From Halobacillus_B sp963739045 (GTDB lineage: Bacteria > Bacillota > Bacilli > Bacillales > Halobacillaceae): a DNA stretch of 64,000 nt. Positions 34,553-42,761 of this stretch are shown here, in pieces (within the stretch, counting starts at the first letter, position 1; every line of letters starts with the position of its first letter). The stretch spans positions 868,001 to 932,000 of the forward strand of contig CAVTYY010000001.1 in the NCBI GenBank assembly GCA_963739045.1. The letters are read 5' to 3'. The notes beneath the pieces are model-generated. The model searched no databases and was not told the DNA's origin. It saw nothing but the letters and a program-made list of their open reading frames with translations. Position numbers and translations under genes: made by a program.

Positions 34553-34799
34553 AACCAAAAGCGGAGAGGAGCGTTTAGATCCGCCGGGCTAAGCCAGCGG
34601 CAGCAAGAGGGGCGATTTCCCCCTCTGGAAGTTGATGACTTAGAACCGCGCGGATCTGCGACTCGCAGCTGGATGAAACCAAAAGCGGAGAGGAGCGTTT
34701 AGATCCGCCGGGCTAAGCCAGCGGCAGCAAGAGGGGCGATTTCCCCCTCTGGAAGTTGATGACTTAGAACCGCGCGGATCTGCGACTCGCAGCTGGATG
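34551..34799. repeat. Two tandem copies of a 124-bp palindromic repeat
   Basis: Units start at 34551 and 34675, almost identical. Each runs from ACCAAAAGCGGAGAGGAGCG through GCAAGAGGGGCGATTTCC to TCTGCGACTCGCAGCTGGAT. Internal arms such as AGAGGGG/CCCCTCT and GGATC/GATCC suggest a long folded RNA. The architecture matches the 56.7-kb array. Confidence 0.85.
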
Positions 34800-34866
34800 A
34801 ACCAAAAGCGGAATCGCCACGGGTTGGCCCGACAAGCATAAGGCGAGCGGCGGAGTGGAAAAGCTG
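34800..34866. repeat. Partial third repeat unit of a different subtype
   Basis: CCAAAAGCGGAATCGCC, then CCCGACAAGCATAAGGCGAG, then CGGCGGAGTGGA match the left half of the 56.7-kb units rather than the adjacent copies. The array is thus a mosaic. Confidence 0.7.
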
Positions 34867-34946
34867 TCCGCGTCAAAATAATTGTATAATTACCTTGACG
34901 ATTTAAAATACAGGTCTGCTGTCGGAGGGCCTGTCTATATTTGTAT

Positions 34947-34960
34947 GGTAAGCGCTTTAT
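34947..34960 (+). promoter_or_regulatory. cre-like sequence upstream of DUF4166-kynA
   Basis: GGTAAGCGCTTTAT agrees at about 11 of 14 positions with the CcpA site TGTAAGCGCTTTCA. It lies just before a TATAAT at about 34965. Confidence 0.4.
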
Positions 34961-35081
34961 TATGCTATAATTCTAATTAACTTAATCAAAAAGTTCCTTC
35001 TTAACTTTCTGAAATTCAAGGTTTTCAATAGAAGAATGATGTTCGATTAAATAGTGACTGCCATACTAAGGAGGAGAATTC

Positions 35082-35726
35082 GTGAAGTCTATTTACCATT
35101 TAGCACTGGGGGAAAGTTTCCATAAGCTTCACCCAGAGATGCAGAAGAAGTTTGGTTTAATAAGCAAGCAGAAAATTATGATTCTTGGACAAGGAAGGAT
35201 GACAGAAATCCGAGGAACCCCGGCAGTTCTGCGTCCGATACTTATGGCCTTTGTTCCCTCCCATGTGATGTTTGCGGAAAGAGGGAGAAATATTCCGTTT
35301 ACACTGGAGAACTATGCTTATGAAGATGAACAAGGCAGAGAAAAGGTAAGCTGGATCAGACGCTTTTTCTTTCCTTATGCGATTCGCGGCTTCGATGCAG
35401 TGATGCATTACGATTCGGAAACGGGCAAAATTGTGGATGACCTCGGTAAATCAGGGACCTTTCAAACAGAATTAGATCTTGAAGTTACTCCTGAAGGTGG
35501 ACTGCTGATGCAGTCGAATGCCATTTCCTATAAGGGAAAGTATGATTTATCAGGCATTCATACCTCAGTTTACGAACATTTTGATGAGGAGCAGGAGGCA
35601 TTTCGAGTGCACGTTCATGTGGAACATCCTTGGTTTGGCACCCTGCTGATGTATGAAGGGCTTGTTCATACAGAATATTTACCGATGACCTACAGCAATA
35701 TTCCTGACCGGGGAATATTAGTATAA
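35082..35726 (+). CDS. DUF4166 domain protein
   Basis: The 214-aa protein starts at GTG after GGAGGAG. The DUF4166 pattern is LGESFHKLHPEMQKKFG, then GQGRMTEIRGTP, then ending PMTYSNIPDRGI. Function unknown. The next gene starts about 20 bases later, so co-transcription with kynA is likely. Confidence 0.82.
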   Translation: MKSIYHLALGESFHKLHPEMQKKFGLISKQKIMILGQGRMTEIRGTPAVLRPILMAFVPSHVMFAERGRNIPFTLENYAYEDEQGREKVSWIRRFFFPYAIRGFDAVMHYDSETGKIVDDLGKSGTFQTELDLEVTPEGGLLMQSNAISYKGKYDLSGIHTSVYEHFDEEQEAFRVHVHVEHPWFGTLLMYEGLVHTEYLPMTYSNIPDRGILV

Positions 35727-35745
35727 AGGAGTGCAAAGAACGGAT

Positions 35746-36582
35746 ATGAGACATCAAGACTCTAAAACTAATGAGAAAGTTCACACGGATTTTCGCGATC
35801 GGATGACGTACGGGGAATATTTAGATCTGGATAAACTGTTGTCTTCTCAGGAAAGATTATCGAATCATCATGATGAGATGTTATTCATTATTATTCATCA
35901 GGTAAGTGAACTATGGATGAAATTAACGCTGCATGAATTGCGGGAAGCGATACACGCTATTCGGAAGGATGATTTGCAGGAAGCTTTTAAGATGCTAGCC
36001 AGAGTTTCAAACATCCAGACTCAGATTATTCAAGGATGGGATGTCTTGGCAACGTTGACTCCTGCTGAATATATTCAATTCCGGGATGAACTTGGACAAG
36101 CTTCTGGTTTTCAATCTTATCAATATCGTATGATTGAATTTGCTCTGGGCTATAAAACCCCGCATGTTCTGAAAATTTATGAGAAAAACACTACATTACA
36201 TGAAGAGCTGGAAAAAGCATACAAGTCTCCTGGGTTGTACGATGTGGCCATTGAAAAGCTGGCAGAAGCAGGCTTTTCCATCAATCCTGATCTGATCGGA
36301 CGTGATTATACAGAAATTTATCACGGAGACAAAAGCGTTGAGGCAGCGTGGACAAAAGTTTACAGGAATGTAGATCTGTACTGGGATTTATATCAACTGG
36401 CAGAGAAACTGGTCGACATTGAAGACCGTTTTCAGCAATGGCGGTTCAGGCATATGAAAACCGTTGAAAGAATCATCGGGCATAAGGCGGGCACCGGCGG
36501 CTCTTCGGGAGTTGGTTACTTAAAGAAAGTACTTGATCACCAGTTCTTCCCCGAACTTTGGGATGTCAGGACAAATTTATAA
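35746..36582 (+). CDS. kynA: Tryptophan 2,3-dioxygenase
   Basis: A 278-aa heme enzyme that opens the indole ring of tryptophan to N-formylkynurenine. Recognised by TYGEYLDLDKLLSSQ, NHHDEMLFIIIHQVSELWMK, SGFQSYQYRMIEF and KAGTGGSSGVGYL. The distal His and the FIIIHQ segment are intact. I favour the ATG at 35746; an in-frame GTG at 35731 overlaps the RBS. The kynB and kynU genes are not beside it. Confidence 0.93.
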   Translation: MRHQDSKTNEKVHTDFRDRMTYGEYLDLDKLLSSQERLSNHHDEMLFIIIHQVSELWMKLTLHELREAIHAIRKDDLQEAFKMLARVSNIQTQIIQGWDVLATLTPAEYIQFRDELGQASGFQSYQYRMIEFALGYKTPHVLKIYEKNTTLHEELEKAYKSPGLYDVAIEKLAEAGFSINPDLIGRDYTEIYHGDKSVEAAWTKVYRNVDLYWDLYQLAEKLVDIEDRFQQWRFRHMKTVERIIGHKAGTGGSSGVGYLKKVLDHQFFPELWDVRTNL

Positions 36583-36677
36583 TAATAGGAAAAAACTGAA
36601 TATAACAAATACGTTAATTAATTATTACATTTATGTTACACTAAGATGTGAATAAATATGAATGCAGAGGTACAATA

Positions 36678-38054
36678 ATGAAAGAACCCATCATTTATCT
36701 ATCACTTCTTAGTGTGTTGTTGTTATCAGCCTGTTCGTTTATTGCTACAGCGAATGAAAATAATGCAAAGAAATCTGCTCCTTCTCATTTCCAAGTGTCT
36801 ATGGAAACTGAAGTAGAGCAGTTTGAGGGATATCAATTAACTATCCATTATCCTCAAACTCCTGATAGTCAAATTAATCAAACGATCATTGATTATGTGA
36901 ACCAGAAGAAAGCATCTTTTAAAAAGAAGAGCTTTCAAACTTCTGTTAAGCAGAATAACCATGAAATCCATGAATTAAATATGAATTTTGAAGTCTTGTA
37001 TGAGAATGCAAGTGTGTTTGTCGTGCGTTTTATTGAAAAGCTTCATATGGAAAAGCAGACAGAAGTCACCCAAACAATTATGAATTTTGACAAGGAAAAC
37101 GGAAAACGCTTAGAGCTGGACCAGATTTTCCAAAAAGATAAAGGTTATTACGATCTACTATCCAGCCAGGCTCAAATGGAAGTACTCCAGAAAGCAGGGG
37201 TGGACGATGCGGACCTGACTGCTAAGATTAAAGCAGAGTTAAGTCCGAAAGCAGACCTGTATAAGAATACAGCGGTAACTGGAGATTCCTTAACCGTTTA
37301 TTTCAATCAGGGTCAGCTTCCTAAACAAGTTTCTGTTCAAAAGGTGAAGCTGAAAGACAAGAAGTTAATGAATTTGGTGAAGGAGAAATACCTTCAGCAG
37401 GGAAAGCCTGCAGAGAAACGTAAGGAAGTTGCAGCGAAAGCAGAAAAGCCGTTAAGTAACGAAGATCTGAAAGAGGAATATCGTTCTGAAGCTGATAAAA
37501 AAATTGCTCTTACGTTTAACGATGGACCGCATCCCAAGGTTACTAGAAGAATACTAGGAACGTTAAATAATTATCATGCAAAAGCAACCTTCTTTATGAT
37601 CGGTCAGCGCGTTAAGTATTACCCGGAAATAGCCAGAGAAGTTGCTGATCAAGGCCACCAGATTGGGAATCATACTTGGGACCATTCCAGGGCAGATTAC
37701 TTAACAAACAAGGAACTTAAAAAGGAACTGGAAAAAACTCAGAAGATTATTCAGCAAACAACAGGACAGACTCCGACTGTTGTGCGTTATCCATTCGGAG
37801 GAGTTCCTACTGAAAAACCAGATGATCAGCTGCACCGCGCGCCGTTTACGATCACAGTAGATGACTGGCAGCTGGAGAATTCAGAAGTAATCGCCAAGGA
37901 AGTTATAGCGAAGGCGAAGGATCATTCCGTAATCATGCTTCATGATCTTTATCCATCTACCGCGGATGCTGTAGAGCAAATTGTCCGCACCCTTACTAAG
38001 AAAGGGTACAGCTTTGTGACTTTAGATGAACTTCAAAACAGCAGAGTTAAATGA
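36678..38054 (+). CDS. Lipoprotein polysaccharide deacetylase (PdaC-like), altered motif 1
   Basis: The 458-aa protein starts at MKEPIIYLSLLSVLLLSACSF, with lipobox LLSA-C. A DUF4163/DUF3298-like domain covers about residues 30-240 and a NodB domain about 270-450. NodB motifs: TFNDGP in place of TFDDGP (first Asp, the usual catalytic base, is Asn while the metal Asp remains), HTWDHSR, RYPFGG, VDDWQ and IMLHDLY. Peptidoglycan deacetylation is the expected family function, but activity is doubtful unless another residue substitutes. The start at 36678 is chosen from the RBS AGAGGT and the signal sequence. Confidence 0.85.
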   Translation: MKEPIIYLSLLSVLLLSACSFIATANENNAKKSAPSHFQVSMETEVEQFEGYQLTIHYPQTPDSQINQTIIDYVNQKKASFKKKSFQTSVKQNNHEIHELNMNFEVLYENASVFVVRFIEKLHMEKQTEVTQTIMNFDKENGKRLELDQIFQKDKGYYDLLSSQAQMEVLQKAGVDDADLTAKIKAELSPKADLYKNTAVTGDSLTVYFNQGQLPKQVSVQKVKLKDKKLMNLVKEKYLQQGKPAEKRKEVAAKAEKPLSNEDLKEEYRSEADKKIALTFNDGPHPKVTRRILGTLNNYHAKATFFMIGQRVKYYPEIAREVADQGHQIGNHTWDHSRADYLTNKELKKELEKTQKIIQQTTGQTPTVVRYPFGGVPTEKPDDQLHRAPFTITVDDWQLENSEVIAKEVIAKAKDHSVIMLHDLYPSTADAVEQIVRTLTKKGYSFVTLDELQNSRVK

Positions 38055-38122
38055 AAGAGGCTCGGACAAACCTTGAATGGTTAACGAGAAATCCGTCCAC
38101 CTCATTTATCCTTAAATACAGT

Positions 38123-38161
38123 AAACCCGAACCAAGGAAAAATTAATGGTTCGGGTTTTTT
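38123..38161. terminator. Terminator of the CCGAACC hairpin family
   Basis: A 12-bp stem (AAACCCGAACCA / TGGTTCGGGTTT) with a T run, lying between convergent genes. It is preceded at 38057 by GAGGCTCGGACAAA. Confidence 0.85.
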
Positions 38162-38195
38162 GAGTGATTAAATTATAGTTGTTCCTGCCTCTTCT

Positions 38196-39188
38196 TTATA
38201 GCTGCAGTTGTTTTTCAGGTTGATCTTGGAAAAGGGTTAGGAAGTCTTCAATCATGGCACTAGCAGTCGCCATTTTACCTGCACCAGGGCCTCTGAGAGT
38301 AAGGGGGCCAGCTAAGTCCGTAGTCATAGTCACGGCGTTGTCCACTCCATCAATACTGTAAAGAGAGTGCGACGAGTCTAAGCGAACAGGTTTTACTGCT
38401 GCGATAATTTTTCCATTAGATTCTTCCAGTACGGCCAGGTGCTTTATTCTTTCTCCTTTAAAAGTGGCGTGTTCCAGGTCGGATTGATCTAAATCCGTGA
38501 TACCCTGGCGTGTAACTTCATGCCAGTCAGGCTGTTTTCCATAGATAAGCTGGCTTAAGATCATTAATTTATAAAAGGCATCCCATCCCTCTAGATCGTT
38601 AGCTGGATCTGCCTCGGCAAAGCCTTCCTTCTGAGCAGCTTTTAAAGCATCCTCAAAGCTTTCTCCTTTATCGTGCATAGAAGACAATATAAAGTTAGTC
38701 GTTCCATTTAAGATCGCTTCCAGTTTTACTACTTTATTGACCTGCAGTAAACGGGTAAGGGTCCCGATGACAGGGGTTCCGCTTGCAACTGCAGCTTCAT
38801 ACTTTACGGATAGTCTTTGCTTTTCTGCCTTTGCTAATAGGGCCGCTCCGTGGTAGGCAAGTAATGCTTTATTTGCGCTTACCACGGGTATATCTGCGTC
38901 TAACGCACGTGAAAGGTACGTATAAGCAGGCTGTTCCCCGTTGATAGCTTCAAAGATAACATCCGGCTTTTGATCCAGGATTTCTTCAAATTGATCGGTG
39001 ACCAATATAGAGGCAGGCAGTGATCTTGGCCGATCCAGCTGTTTCACTAGAATAGCGGTAACTTTTATTTCTGCGCCAGTCAGCTGTTCCAAATGTTGTT
39101 TGCGATTTTGAATGATTTCTACTACACCTTGCCCTACAGTTCCATAACCTAACAGGGCTGCCTTAATGACTGCCAATCTTTTACCCAC
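38196..39188 (-). CDS. hom: Homoserine dehydrogenase lacking the ACT domain
   Basis: 330 aa: N-terminal NAD(P) fold (LLGYGTVGQGVVEI), then VSANKALLAYHG, ILNGTTNFILSSM and EADPANDLEGWDAFYKLMIL, the catalytic segment with its Asp/Lys. Ordinary Bacillus Hom is about 430 aa with a C-terminal ACT domain for threonine feedback; this one stops before it. It is the last gene of the SAM-riboswitch operon, overlapping metX by 8 bases, and supplies homoserine for methionine. Confidence 0.9.
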   Translation of the reverse strand: MGKRLAVIKAALLGYGTVGQGVVEIIQNRKQHLEQLTGAEIKVTAILVKQLDRPRSLPASILVTDQFEEILDQKPDVIFEAINGEQPAYTYLSRALDADIPVVSANKALLAYHGAALLAKAEKQRLSVKYEAAVASGTPVIGTLTRLLQVNKVVKLEAILNGTTNFILSSMHDKGESFEDALKAAQKEGFAEADPANDLEGWDAFYKLMILSQLIYGKQPDWHEVTRQGITDLDQSDLEHATFKGERIKHLAVLEESNGKIIAAVKPVRLDSSHSLYSIDGVDNAVTMTTDLAGPLTLRGPGAGKMATASAMIEDFLTLFQDQPEKQLQL

Positions 39189-40242
39189 CTTTGTTAATTT
39201 TTCGCTGTATCCATTCTCCCCAATGATTAAATTCTACTAAGAACCCATCATGACCATAATCGGTTTCTACATGAAAGTGCTCGCTTCCAGGTACTTCATC
39301 ACTGAAAGCATCGATGAGTTCTTTGGGGTAGAGAAGGTCATGCTGAAAACTGATTGTATTTACTTTCGCTTTATATTGTTTGCATGCTTTTTTCCAGCCA
39401 TCACGGCCACGTCCAATGTCATGATGATTCATAGCTTCCAGCAAGTAAAGGTAGCTGTTGGCATCGAAGCGGTCTTTAATCTTTTCTCCTTGATAGTCAA
39501 GATAGGATTGAATATTATACGATAAAGGCTCACTTTTACTGCGATCAAACCTTTTTTGAAATAAAGTTCCGCTGCGATAAGTAACCATACCGGCCATCCG
39601 TGCTAATTCAAAACCCTGGAGATGGTGATTCGAGGAATATTCCCCTTGCTGCCACGCAGGATCATCTTTAATTGCCCGTGTACCAATATGATTGAACGCG
39701 ATCCCGTAATCACTTAAGTAGGGGGTAGCTGCCAGAATGTATAACTGTTTCATAAACAGGGGATAAAGCAAGCCCCATTCTAATGTTTGCATTCCGCCAA
39801 GCGATCCCCCGGCGACAGCATGCACTTGATGAATCCCTAATTTGATAAGAGCACGATGCTGAGCGTGCACCATATCCCGAATCGTTACTGCTGGGAAATC
39901 CAACCGATAAGCTCGTTTTGATCCATTGGGACAGCTTGCCGGGCCAGTAGATCCATGGCAGCCACCTAAAACGTTGAAGGTGATAACTTGATACCGGGAA
40001 GTGTCTACGGGCTGGTCCTGACCTATGAGTCCTGCCCACCAGCCAGGCTCCTGATCAGACCCAATAGCATATTGGTTTCCTGTTAAGGCATGGCAAACGA
40101 GAACGACAGGGGCACCATCAGGACCAAATCGTTCATAGGCAAGCTGGACATCATCCAAGGTTTCTCCGGATTCAAAGGTAAAAGGACCGATTGAAATGGT
40201 ATGGTTGTTTTGTTTAGAACGGGTAGGGTTATTCAGTGACAT
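39181..40242 (-). CDS. metX: Homoserine O-acetyltransferase
   Basis: A 353-aa alpha/beta-hydrolase. The oxyanion and nucleophile segments are CHALTGNQYA and GGSLGGMQTLEW (catalytic Ser); the final His is in YGHDGFLVEF. It activates homoserine for sulfhydrylation. I start at 40242 (MSLNNPTRS), 7 bases after AGAGGAGG; the frame extends 6 codons further. It may use acetyl- or succinyl-CoA; the family name is retained. Confidence 0.92.
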   Translation of the reverse strand: MSLNNPTRSKQNNHTISIGPFTFESGETLDDVQLAYERFGPDGAPVVLVCHALTGNQYAIGSDQEPGWWAGLIGQDQPVDTSRYQVITFNVLGGCHGSTGPASCPNGSKRAYRLDFPAVTIRDMVHAQHRALIKLGIHQVHAVAGGSLGGMQTLEWGLLYPLFMKQLYILAATPYLSDYGIAFNHIGTRAIKDDPAWQQGEYSSNHHLQGFELARMAGMVTYRSGTLFQKRFDRSKSEPLSYNIQSYLDYQGEKIKDRFDANSYLYLLEAMNHHDIGRGRDGWKKACKQYKAKVNTISFQHDLLYPKELIDAFSDEVPGSEHFHVETDYGHDGFLVEFNHWGEWIQRKINKGG

Positions 40243-40262
40243 GCTGCTGCCTCCTCTCATAG

Positions 40263-41960
40263 TTATACGGATAGCGGAGCTTCCTGAAAGGATTTGCCTT
40301 CACGAATGGCCGTAATAGATTCATAGAGACTTAAACCGGAAATCAAGTGCGTATCCTCCATCGTTAATTCCTGCTTCGACCAAATCAGAGCAGGCTGGAA
40401 TTTACGGGCTTCTTCGACTAGTTGATCGGTAACCTTGTATTTGTAAATGACATCGACTGGTAAAGAAGGGTCCAAGGTAGTGAGGTCTTCTGTCTGAATC
40501 ACGTTAAAGCCGAGACGCTGTAATTTCTTTAGTTCTTTAGAGAAGTCTTCATCCAGATGCTCGTCAACTGCGATAATCGTTTTCTTGCGTAAATCTCCAT
40601 TGGAACGATCCAGGGAAGATTCCAGCGTTTGGACTACGAGATGCTTCGATTCTCTGTAAGGCTTTGAGAAACCTGTGGCTTGCTCGATGGCAGAATCTAA
40701 ATCTTCAATTAAGTCTTCAACGGATTCAAGACCGACGGATAAACGGATTAACTCTTCTGTAACTCCTGATTTCTGCAATCCTTCCTCACTTAATTGCTGA
40801 TGAGTGGTAGAGGCAGGGTGGATAATTAGCGATTTAGCATCTCCTACATTTGCCACATGGGACCAGAGCTTCGTATGGTTAATAACCTGCCTTCCTTCTT
40901 CGCGATCTCCTTTGATGCCAAAGACCACTATGGAACCATATCCATAATTTAAATATTTTTCAGCGAGAGCGTGAGTGGGATGATCTTCGAGGCCCGGATA
41001 GTTCACCCATGCTACACCTTCATGGTCATTCAAATACTCAGCAATTTCTGAAGCTTGATCGGCATGTTTTTTAATTCTTAAATGCAGGGTTTCCAGACCC
41101 TGAAGAAGCAAGAATGCATTTTGCGGACTCAAGCATGCCCCGATATCTCTGAGTAATTGGACGCGCAGCTTAATAGCATAGCCGGCCGGTCCTGCGTCAA
41201 TTCCGAAACGAATTCCATTATAGCTTTCGTCAGGCTCAGTGAATCCCGGGAATTTCTCGTGATTCCAGTCAAAGCGGCCGCTGTCGACGACAATACCGCC
41301 GATCGTGGTTCCGTGACCGCCTATCCATTTCGTAGCGGAATGAACAACAATGTCTGCACCCCAGGCAATGGGCTTGCAAACGTAAGGAGTAGCAAATGTA
41401 TTATCAATAATTAAAGGTATATGGTGATCATGGGCCACATCTGCCACCGCTTCGATATCCAGTACATTTAAGCTTGGGTTCCCAATGGTTTCTGCAAAAA
41501 TTGCCTTCGTTTTTTCAGTGATCGTTTTTTCAAAATCTTCCGCTCGCTGTCCATCAACAAAATGGACTTTAATGCCATAGCGGGGGAGTGTATGGACAAA
41601 CAGATTATAGGTTCCTCCATAAAGGTTAGAGGAAGCAACAATCTCATCACCAGCACTTGCCACGTTCAAGATCGCCATTGTGATCGCTGCCATGCCGGAT
41701 GACGCAGCTACGGCAGCAGCTCCATCCTCAAGTAAAGCGATCCGTTGTTCCAGAGCGTCTACGGTTGGGTTCATAATCCGGGAATAGATGTTGCCGGGTT
41801 CAGCGAGTGCAAATAAATCTCTCGCATGGTCCGTATCCCTGAATACATACGATGTTGTTTGATAAATCGGCACCGCTCTTGATCCAGTGGCTGGATCGGG
41901 TTCCTGTCCTCCGTGTAAAAGCTGGGTTTCTGGTCCTAAGTCATGAAAAGATAAAGTCAT
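40263..41960 (-). CDS. metY: O-acetylhomoserine sulfhydrylase with extra C-terminal domain
   Basis: 565 aa. Residues 1-430 are a full PLP enzyme of the Cys/Met metabolism family: ETQLLHGGQEPDPATGSRA, YSRIMNPTVDALE, PLIIDNTFATPY, PLP-Lys in VHSATKWIGGHG. It makes homocysteine from O-acetylhomoserine and sulfide. A further 130 residues (KTIIAVDEHLDEDF to QEAPLSV) are not part of the usual 430-aa enzyme. The extension has an alternating beta-alpha pattern reminiscent of a CoA-binding Rossmann-like domain. It is first gene under the S-box. Confidence 0.92.
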   Translation of the reverse strand: MTLSFHDLGPETQLLHGGQEPDPATGSRAVPIYQTTSYVFRDTDHARDLFALAEPGNIYSRIMNPTVDALEQRIALLEDGAAAVAASSGMAAITMAILNVASAGDEIVASSNLYGGTYNLFVHTLPRYGIKVHFVDGQRAEDFEKTITEKTKAIFAETIGNPSLNVLDIEAVADVAHDHHIPLIIDNTFATPYVCKPIAWGADIVVHSATKWIGGHGTTIGGIVVDSGRFDWNHEKFPGFTEPDESYNGIRFGIDAGPAGYAIKLRVQLLRDIGACLSPQNAFLLLQGLETLHLRIKKHADQASEIAEYLNDHEGVAWVNYPGLEDHPTHALAEKYLNYGYGSIVVFGIKGDREEGRQVINHTKLWSHVANVGDAKSLIIHPASTTHQQLSEEGLQKSGVTEELIRLSVGLESVEDLIEDLDSAIEQATGFSKPYRESKHLVVQTLESSLDRSNGDLRKKTIIAVDEHLDEDFSKELKKLQRLGFNVIQTEDLTTLDPSLPVDVIYKYKVTDQLVEEARKFQPALIWSKQELTMEDTHLISGLSLYESITAIREGKSFQEAPLSV

Positions 41961-42031
41961 GGTTCATCCTCCTTGGATTTTAAAGTCTAGGAAATGGATT
42001 TCGATCAGGTCATTACATTTGAGAGAATATG

Positions 42032-42063
42032 AAAAGCCCTCTTCTTATCAGAAAGAAGAGGGC
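42032..42063 (-). terminator. Riboswitch-controlled terminator of the met operon
   Basis: On the minus strand GCCCTCTTCTT / AAGAAGAGGGC followed by TTTT, immediately after the SAM aptamer and before metY. Confidence 0.88.
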
Positions 42064-42080
42064 GTATAAATCAGTTCCTC

Positions 42081-42190
42081 CTCTCATCTTTCAGATCATA
42101 CGACCTGTAGGATGTAGCACCTTTTCAAGTTTCCACTTGAAGGTTGCCGGGCGTCACAGGGCCTAGTCCCTCCGCCACTCTCGATAAGAG
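42081..42190 (-). promoter_or_regulatory. SAM-I (S-box) riboswitch
   Basis: Reading the minus strand, CTCTTATCGAGAGTGGCGG, then GGGACTAGGCCCT, then GTGACGCCCGGCAACC, are classic S-box core sequences. The 3' side GATGAGAG closes P1. SAM binding is expected to favour the downstream terminator and switch off metY-metX-hom. Confidence 0.96.
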
Positions 42191-42226
42191 ATGTTTCAAT
42201 ATTTAATTTAATTTGACTTGTTACGA

Positions 42227-42255
42227 ATTATAAAAGGACTTCCTGGTATTGTCAA
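42227..42255 (-). promoter_or_regulatory. Sigma-A promoter of the met operon
   Basis: TTGACA, exactly 17 bases, TATAAT on the minus strand, just upstream of the S-box. Confidence 0.9.
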
Positions 42256-42342
42256 ACTATTTTTTCAATTTAAGAAATGTTTGAGACAGTAATCTGTTGG
42301 GAATTGTTGTTTATCAAGATAATTGAAGGAGAGGATTAAATC

Positions 42343-42540
42343 ATGAAAGAATATAGTGTAGTACCTAATAAAGACGTAACAGGCTGGTTTGTGAAAATTG
42401 AGGACATTGCTCCTACAAAATTGTATGATGAGCGGGATACAGCAATTGAAAAAGCGGTAGAAGTTGCTGAAAACAACAAACCAAGCCGTGTGCTTATCAT
42501 GGATCAGAACCACGAGGTAGAAGAAGAACGTACATTTTAA
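42343..42540 (+). CDS. DUF2188 small protein
   Basis: A 65-aa protein of the form KEYSVVPNKDVTGWFVKIED then ...AIEKAVEVAENNKPSRVLIMD, the short beta-alpha pattern of DUF2188 proteins. Function unknown. The RBS is AAGGAGAGG. It is monocistronic with its own terminator. Confidence 0.8.
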   Translation: MKEYSVVPNKDVTGWFVKIEDIAPTKLYDERDTAIEKAVEVAENNKPSRVLIMDQNHEVEEERTF

Positions 42541-42576
42541 AATAATAAAAGAACTCCCTGAATAGGGGAAGTTTAA

Positions 42577-42612
42577 CAGGCTGCCAGGAATGAATCGGCA
42601 GCCTGTTTTTTT
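42577..42612 (+). terminator. Terminator after the DUF2188 gene
   Basis: A 9-bp stem (CAGGCTGCC / GGCAGCCTG) followed by seven or more T. Confidence 0.88.
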
Positions 42613-42761
42613 AGTAGTTTATTTGTTTAAAAACAGGGTCTGGATAAAGGTGTTGTTTATTAGAAAATAGAGGTTTATCTAAGCTCTTAATCTTATGGGA
42701 GCTTTTTATAGTGTTTATCCATAAAGAACGTTACATTATTAGGAGAGAGGTGACGAAAATT

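Noticed and set aside
34640..34876. A 78-residue minus-strand frame across the tandem repeats
   Set aside because: It is fully made of the 124-bp repeats, has no RBS and is low in coding character.
42081..42190. T-box as an explanation for the met leader
   Set aside because: The core sequences and the following terminator are those of the SAM-I riboswitch; no T-box GGTGG sequence is present.
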